NCBI RefSeq assembly: GCF_027924605.1
Contig: NZ_AP027042.1
Coordinates: forward strand, 845,524 to 909,523
DNA from: Dyella sp. GSA-30
Lineage (GTDB): Bacteria; Pseudomonadota; Gammaproteobacteria; Xanthomonadales; Rhodanobacteraceae
DNA length: 64,000 nucleotides
Reading direction: 5' to 3'
The position numbers and the translations under genes were made by a program. Positions 59,095-64,000 of the stretch are shown piece by piece (the first letter of the stretch is position 1; each line of letters begins with the position of its first letter). The notes below the pieces were generated by a model. The model saw nothing but the letters and a program-made list of their open reading frames with translations, did no database searches and was not told where the DNA came from.

Positions 59095-61299
59095 ATGGGT
59101 GCAAAAGCTTTCGCCAGCCTGGCCCGGACCCTTTGGGTTGCCGTGCGCTGGCTGGGGTCCCACCTCCCTTTGTGGCTCGATCACGCCAGGCCCGTGCGCA
59201 TTCCGCTGCTGGTGTTGGCTATCGCCGTGTTTGTCGCCGTCGGTGTGGATCAGGCCTCGGAACTGTTCCTGATCGCCGTCTGGGTCGATCCCAATAACTG
59301 GCGATTCCTGGCGCTACTGTGCAGCAGCGCGTTGACGGGTCTGACGATCTGGTACGCGGCGCGCAATGCGTATCGCCTGAACTACCCGCGCTGGCCGGCG
59401 CTGCAGGATGAAAGCGGCGCAGGCCTGCGCGAGTGGACGCCGAGGGTGCTGGGTGCGTTGGTACCGGCGCTGGTGCTGCTCGGCTATCTGTTGGCGCTGT
59501 TCAAGGTGCCGCATGTGCCGTGTACTGCAACTGGTGACTGCATACGACGCGACTGGCGCGCGTCGCTGTTACTGGTCGAGTCGGTTCTCATGGTGCTGTT
59601 CTTCATCGTCCGCCGGCCGATGCTGCACGCCCTTCAGAAGAACACCACCGTCGCCAAACGGCCAGCCGAGGAAGTTCGCGTCGCACGTGTACGAGACCTG
59701 GGTAAGACACCGCTGCGACTCTCGCTGCTCGCCGTAGCCTGCAATCTCATCGCACTCGTCTTGATTGCCTGGTGGCCCGAACTGCTCGACGGCATCGGCC
59801 CGCTGGCGATCCTGCTGATCGCTTCGGCGTTCTTGTGCTTCAGCGGCGGCTTTCTGTGCATGATCGTCGATCGGCGCGGCTGGCCCTTGCTCACCACGTT
59901 GTTGCTGCTCAGCGCGGCACTGCATGCGCTGCATTTGAACGATAACCATCTTGTGCGGCAATACCCGCATATGAGCACGCATCAGACCCCGGACGTACCG
60001 CCGCCGGATCTGCGACCGCATTTCGCCGATTACGCGAATGCGTGGTTGTCCGATCGCTGCCCCGGCCATGATCCGTGCCCGGTAGTACTGGTATCGGCCG
60101 AAGGTGGCGGCATTCGTGGTGCTGCGTGGACGGCGCTGGTGTTGAGCCGGCTCACCGCCCTGATCGATGCCGAACATCCCGCAGGACAGGCCGAACCCTT
60201 GCTCGGCCGCTACCTGTTCGCAGGCAGCGGGGTTTCGGGCGGCAGCCTGGGGCTGGCGACCTATGTAACGATGCTGCGCCATGCCAGTACGGCGGCCTCG
60301 CTGGAAGCGGACAGCCAGCGCCTGTTGAGCCATGACTACCTCGCACCGACGCTCGCCAACATGATGTTCGTCGACTTCACCCAGCGCTGGCTGCCGGGTG
60401 CCTGGTTCAACGATCGTTCGCGTGCGCTTACTCGCGCATGGGAACGCGCCGCCAAGGCACAGCACGTGGACGATTTTTCCGAATCGTTCAGTGCGATGTA
60501 CATGGATGCGAACGGCCAACCCAACACACGCACGCCTGCGTTGTTTCTCAACAGCACCACCGTGGCCGAGGGACGACGCTTTATCCAGCATCCGTTCTAT
60601 CCGATGGCCTCGCCGCAGGCACAGCCATGGACCGCCGCCTTCGACGGCTCGGCGTGGCTCGATCCACGCGTGCCGTTGAGCGAGGTGGTATTGAACAGTG
60701 CGCGTTTTACCTACGTGAGCCCGGCCGGCACGCTGCAAAGCACGGCACCGAATGCACCGTTGCCTTCACGCCTGCAACTGGTCGATGGCGGCTACTTCGA
60801 GAACTCCGGTACCACGACGTTGCTTGAAGTCATGCGCCAACTGCGCGCGGTCGCGAAACAGCGAGCCATCGCATTGCGCTTTATCGTGCTGCATATCAGC
60901 AACGATCCGGATATGAGCGATTTCATCGATCAACACGACAAGAGCCGGTTCCAGCCGTGGTTCTCCACGGCCTGCCCGGCGAGCGAACCTACGCCCAAGG
61001 ATAACGAAAGCGGCGAGGCGACCGCGCCGTTGCTGGCGCTGCTCGATACGCGCGGTGCGCGTGGCGAATATGCACGCGTGCAGCTGAAAAATGCCCTGCA
61101 CGCGTCCGACAGCGACCCTGCCGCCGGCGACATGCTGTGGCATTTCCGTTTATGCCACGGCAACTACCCCATTCCTTTGGGGTGGACGATCTCCACGCCT
61201 GTGTTCGGCGAAATGGATCGACAGCTGGAACAGAACTATCCGTTGCAGGCCATGGCCCACGCATTGGGCGAGCAACTCAGCGCGCCGGCGCAGCCCTAG
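59095..61299 (+). CDS. Membrane-anchored patatin-like phospholipase
   Basis: 734 residues. The first about 290 residues hold several hydrophobic segments (membrane domain). The rest is a patatin-like fold: oxyanion loop 'EGGGIRGAA' (from residue 337), the nucleophile S381 in G-V-S-G-G-S and the Asp D564 in 'LVDGGYFENSG', a Ser-Asp dyad as in ExoU and patatins. It would hydrolyse lipid acyl bonds; host or self target unknown. No known toxin chaperone gene next to it. Confidence 0.85.
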   Translation: MGAKAFASLARTLWVAVRWLGSHLPLWLDHARPVRIPLLVLAIAVFVAVGVDQASELFLIAVWVDPNNWRFLALLCSSALTGLTIWYAARNAYRLNYPRWPALQDESGAGLREWTPRVLGALVPALVLLGYLLALFKVPHVPCTATGDCIRRDWRASLLLVESVLMVLFFIVRRPMLHALQKNTTVAKRPAEEVRVARVRDLGKTPLRLSLLAVACNLIALVLIAWWPELLDGIGPLAILLIASAFLCFSGGFLCMIVDRRGWPLLTTLLLLSAALHALHLNDNHLVRQYPHMSTHQTPDVPPPDLRPHFADYANAWLSDRCPGHDPCPVVLVSAEGGGIRGAAWTALVLSRLTALIDAEHPAGQAEPLLGRYLFAGSGVSGGSLGLATYVTMLRHASTAASLEADSQRLLSHDYLAPTLANMMFVDFTQRWLPGAWFNDRSRALTRAWERAAKAQHVDDFSESFSAMYMDANGQPNTRTPALFLNSTTVAEGRRFIQHPFYPMASPQAQPWTAAFDGSAWLDPRVPLSEVVLNSARFTYVSPAGTLQSTAPNAPLPSRLQLVDGGYFENSGTTTLLEVMRQLRAVAKQRAIALRFIVLHISNDPDMSDFIDQHDKSRFQPWFSTACPASEPTPKDNESGEATAPLLALLDTRGARGEYARVQLKNALHASDSDPAAGDMLWHFRLCHGNYPIPLGWTISTPVFGEMDRQLEQNYPLQAMAHALGEQLSAPAQP

Positions 61300-61301
61300 G
61301 C

Positions 61302-62468
61302 TTAGCGCTGCACCATCTGTGCAAACCAGCCCCAGCCGCGCACACGCTCGGCGATCAGCTTGGTGCTGGTCAGCATCGGCACGGCAAGCAGGGCGCCGGG
61401 GATGCCCCATAGCCAGCCCCACAACAGCAGCCACAGCAGAATGGCGATCGGCGACAGGCGCATGCGCCGGCCCTGGATCAGCGGCGTGATCAGGTTGCCT
61501 TCGATCGCGGTAATGGCTGCAAACGTCAGCGCCGGTAGCAACGCCTGGCCGGGATTGTCGATATTCATCAGACCGACCAGTGCGAGTACGGAGGTCGTCG
61601 TGATCGCACCGACATAGGGAATGAAATTGGCCATCATCGCCACGGTGCCCCACAGCAGCGGGTCGGGGATGTGATACAGCCAGAGCATGCCGGCGGTGAG
61701 CGCGCCCAGGGTTGCGTTGATGAGCATTGTGGTCAGCAGATAGCGCGACACTTCGCTCTGGATGCCACGCACGATGCTCACCGCGTGGCGTTTGTAGCCA
61801 AAACCAGGTGACGCCTCGACCAGGCGCCGCAGGATCAGGTCGCCGTAGATCAAAAAGAAGAACACCAGCAGGATCACTGTCAGCACCGCCGCCACGACCT
61901 TCGGCGTGGTCGATGCCACGTCCCACACGTTGAACGCCAATGCCGCCGGCCGCGGCGGTTGCGCACGCACCGGCGTACCGACCAGGCTTTGTGTGGCGCG
62001 GTTGGCCGCTTCGATCGGCTCGACTACGCTTTTCAGCTTTGGCACCAGATTCTTGATCACCGCGGGCATGTCGTGGAACCAATGAATCGCCGACGGCGCG
62101 AGCATGCCGATACCGGCGCCGATACCCACGATCAAGCCGATGACCAGCACGCTGGCGGTCAGCCAGCGCGGTATGCGCCGACGTGCGCCGAAATGCACGA
62201 TGGGATTGAGTGCCAGGCCGATAAAGCCAGCCAGTACCAGGGGAATCAGCAGCGCCTTGATGATGGTGATCGTATAAAGCAGCGCCAGCGCCAGCAGCAT
62301 GTTCAAGATCACCCGGATCGCACGCAGGTGGCGGCGTGTCGCCTGCATGGTTTGTAGACGCTGGGAGAGCTTGCGTTGCAGTTTGGGCACAGCCTCGGCA
62401 GGCACCGTGATCATCGGTTCGGCCGCCGTGGGGAGCGGTATCTGATCAGGCGGCGCCGGTACGTTCAT
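61302..62468 (-). CDS. AI-2E family transporter
   Basis: 388 residues with about eight membrane segments in the TqsA/PerM (PF01594) layout. 'GTVAMMANFIPYVGAITTT' and 'EGNLITPLIQGRRM' are the family marks. Members export autoinducer-2 or act as antiporters; role here is unknown. Overlaps the previous gene by ATGA (62465-62468). Confidence 0.92.
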   Translation of the reverse strand: MNVPAPPDQIPLPTAAEPMITVPAEAVPKLQRKLSQRLQTMQATRRHLRAIRVILNMLLALALLYTITIIKALLIPLVLAGFIGLALNPIVHFGARRRIPRWLTASVLVIGLIVGIGAGIGMLAPSAIHWFHDMPAVIKNLVPKLKSVVEPIEAANRATQSLVGTPVRAQPPRPAALAFNVWDVASTTPKVVAAVLTVILLVFFFLIYGDLILRRLVEASPGFGYKRHAVSIVRGIQSEVSRYLLTTMLINATLGALTAGMLWLYHIPDPLLWGTVAMMANFIPYVGAITTTSVLALVGLMNIDNPGQALLPALTFAAITAIEGNLITPLIQGRRMRLSPIAILLWLLLWGWLWGIPGALLAVPMLTSTKLIAERVRGWGWFAQMVQR

Positions 62469-62782
62469 GACGCGTCGTCGATGCCATCGTCGGCCACGTT
62501 GTCGCCGGCCTGGCTGGCGAACTCGGCGATCATTCGCGTGGCATACGCAACGATTTCCGCGGCGGTGCCGCTGAGCAGTGAACCCAGGCCGGGGATGCGC
62601 AACGGGTGCACGTTCAATTGCCCAAGTATCACGCCGGCTCCGGCAGCCGCGCCAACCGTGATCAGCGGATAACGCTCGCTACGCGCCAACAAGGCGGATG
62701 CGGGTTCGACGACAGCCTGGCGCGCCAGGCTCATCTTCGCTTGCGCTTCGCGCACCTTGGCCACTTTTTTGTGGATGCTCAT
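62465..62782 (-). CDS. Small hypothetical protein between YqjE-like and AI-2E genes
   Basis: 105 residues from the ATG at 62782, which has AAGGGGAAAG upstream. A basic coiled-coil-like start is followed by a Gly/Ala-rich hydrophobic segment (about 41-55), like a glycine-zipper. It overlaps both neighbouring genes by four bases, which supports translation. Likely an inner-membrane protein of unknown role. Confidence 0.72.
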   Translation of the reverse strand: MSIHKKVAKVREAQAKMSLARQAVVEPASALLARSERYPLITVGAAAGAGVILGQLNVHPLRIPGLGSLLSGTAAEIVAYATRMIAEFASQAGDNVADDGIDDAS

Positions 62783-63273
62783 GGTCTTTCCCCTTGCCGT
62801 GCACCGGCGCGTTCCTGTGCATCGGCGGCCGCACGAATATCGGCACGCTGCACCGTATCGTGCACGATAGCGCGCCACTGGCCGCGTGTTTCCGGCAGGC
62901 TCATCCAATGCATGCAACGGCGGAAGAGCCAGAGCGCACCGAGCAGTAACGACAATTGCAATATCGCCAGCGCGCCCAGTGCCCAAAGCCAGGAGCCGAA
63001 CCACTGTGCCAGGGCGACACCGACCAAGCCCAGCAAGGTCAGACCCAGCGCAACGCCGGCGACGGTGGCGACGAGCCCCGCGGCAAGCATCCAGGATACC
63101 GCGCTGCGCGCCAGGCCGAGTTCGGCCGAAAGCAATGAAAGTTGCGCACCGAACAACTGCTTGAAGGCGCGTCCGAGCCGGCCTATGTCATCGAGAAAGT
63201 TCGATGGTTTCGGCTGCTGGGGTGCTTCGCCACCGGTCGGACCGGCGGCCTCCTCCGGCCCGGCTTGTTGCAT
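62779..63273 (-). CDS. Phage-holin/YqjE-like membrane protein
   Basis: 164 residues. Two hydrophobic segments (about 60-90 and 92-115) follow a Pro/Gly-rich soluble start and a helical part ('LLSAELGLARSAVSWML'). This resembles the YqjE family (PF07332, 'Holin-X'). In E. coli YqjE sits with YqjD and YqjK in a membrane stress locus. Not a phage gene here. It overlaps the next gene by four bases. Confidence 0.75.
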   Translation of the reverse strand: MQQAGPEEAAGPTGGEAPQQPKPSNFLDDIGRLGRAFKQLFGAQLSLLSAELGLARSAVSWMLAAGLVATVAGVALGLTLLGLVGVALAQWFGSWLWALGALAILQLSLLLGALWLFRRCMHWMSLPETRGQWRAIVHDTVQRADIRAAADAQERAGARQGERP

Positions 63274-63294
63274 GGATGGCCTCCTTCGGTCGCA

Positions 63295-63657
63295 TCAGCG
63301 ACGAAGGATACGGCCTAATAGCCAGCCCGCGCCAAGCGCGATGGCGACCGACTGTACGGGTTTCTCGCGCACATATTCGCGCGCCCGCTCCAGCCACAGG
63401 TCGGCTTGATCCATCGCATCGTCATAGGCTTCGCGCCCGCGCTCGCTGATATCGGCGGCTTTTTCGGTAGCCCGCGTGGCGGCGCCGGCGGCCTTGTCGG
63501 TGGCGCGATGAAGCCCCTCTTCGACCCGGTCGGCGGTGCGATTGACCGTTTCCTTGGTGCTGGCTACCGCGTCGGAGGTCGCCTGCTTGATGCGCTCCGC
63601 GCCTTCCTCGATGCGGCCGGTAGCTTCCGCTTCGCGCGCTGGGATCTGCTTGGTCAT
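63295..63657 (-). CDS. DUF883/YqjD-like membrane-anchored protein
   Basis: 120 residues from the ATG at 63657, preceded by GGAG; ATGs at 63675 and 63687 are further 5'. A helical, Ala/Thr/Arg-rich body is followed by a C-terminal anchor 'VQSVAIALGAGWLLGRILRR'. The pattern 'REKPVQS(V)A(I)A...G' is the DUF883/ElaB/YqjD mark; in E. coli such proteins attach ribosomes to the membrane in stationary phase. Confidence 0.82.
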   Translation of the reverse strand: MTKQIPAREAEATGRIEEGAERIKQATSDAVASTKETVNRTADRVEEGLHRATDKAAGAATRATEKAADISERGREAYDDAMDQADLWLERAREYVREKPVQSVAIALGAGWLLGRILRR

Positions 63658-63748
63658 GTCGTTCTCCGTAGGCATGCTGGACCTCACTTTAGCGGGTTAT
63701 GCGGCACCGCGGCGACCATGGCGCACGGTGCGGTAGGGAACCGTTCGG

Positions 63749-63904
63749 TCAACTTGCGCGACGGAAGAACGCAATGATGGCGAGCACGAGGAAAATGACA
63801 AACAGCACCTTCGCGATCATGGCCGCTGTACCGGCAATGCCGCCGAAGCCGAGGAACGCGGCAATGAGCGCGATCACCAGAAAAATCAGGGCGTAATGAA
63901 GCAT
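63749..63904 (-). CDS. DUF1328 (YtjA-like) small membrane protein
   Basis: 51 residues, read from 63904 to 63749. Two hydrophobic segments: '[19 protein letters not shown]' and '[19 protein letters not shown]'. This is UPF0391/DUF1328, a short membrane family often made under envelope stress. AGGAG precedes the ATG. It leads the leftward cluster that ends at the AI-2E gene. Confidence 0.9.
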   Translation of the reverse strand: MLHYALIFLVIALIAAFLGFGGIAGTAAMIAKVLFVIFLVLAIIAFFRRAS

Positions 63905-64000
63905 GGGTGTTCTCCTCTATGGCTACCACCCCGCTGTTGGCGTGTCATCGGCAACGGCAGGTGTGATAGCCATCATTCCCTTGCCCGTGCCTTGTGGGCG

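Noticed and set aside
62779-63273. Phage holin gene
   Set aside because: The 'holin' label is a family name; no lysis or phage genes are nearby and the neighbours are stress-type membrane proteins.

Overview
The window comes from the chromosomal origin region of a GC-rich gammaproteobacterium of the order Xanthomonadales, most likely a Rhodanobacteraceae member such as Dyella, Frateuria or Luteibacter. The order rpmH-rnpA-yidC-mnmE on one side of dnaA-dnaN-recF-gyrB-(TPR gene)-tonB-exbB-exbD-exbD-pdxJ on the other is the one known from Xanthomonas relatives. Genus assignment is inference. No rRNA, tRNA or CRISPR array was recognised.

Layout. 1-4.5 kb: two convergent genes for secreted PNGase A-like proteins (one cut by the window edge) around a small membrane protein and a lipoprotein. 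4.5-9.1 kb: aroE with a YkgJ-type protein, and a divergent RimK-like ATP-grasp ligase and GNAT acetyltransferase. 9.2-14.7 kb: a housekeeping block (lptM, dapF, DUF484, xerC, hslV, hslU). 14.7-19.5 kb: small secreted proteins, an S9 dipeptidyl peptidase, a nu-class GST and a Spy-like protein. 19.6-24.4 kb: a ribose operon rbsK-D-A-C-B in which rbsA is frameshifted. 24.6-26.4 kb: two overlapping RlaP-like nucleotidyltransferases. 26.5-33 kb: ftsK, mnmE, yidC, rnpA and rpmH, all leftward. 33.1-39.6 kb: dnaA, oriC, dnaN, recF and gyrB, all rightward. 40-43.8 kb: a TPR protein and the TonB energy-transduction genes. 43.9-45.3 kb: pdxJ and a phosphopantetheinyl transferase.

45.4-55 kb holds a CrbS/CrbR-type two-component system and acs, expected to control acetate use. 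The sensor and regulator genes are separated by an accessory insert. It carries a Tat-exported protein resembling Cry delta-endotoxins, a lysine-specific Asp-zincin protease, and, between them, an abutting pair of partial crbR and crbS copies. A porin, an MFS transporter and a membrane-anchored patatin-like lipase follow. The window ends with a leftward envelope cluster (AI-2E exporter, YqjE-like, DUF883, DUF1328).

The most notable findings are: (i) the Cry-like toxin plus protease island with diverged crbS/crbR remnants; (ii) two perfect 16-bp parS palindromes inside recF, the second lying against the gyrB promoter; (iii) the twin PNGase A genes; (iv) the one-base frameshift in rbsA; (v) an FtsK that appears to lack its first membrane segment. 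Together, the PNGase A, toxin, Asp-zincin and patatin genes suggest an organism that interacts with eukaryotes (plant, fungus, insect or amoeba); this is inference.
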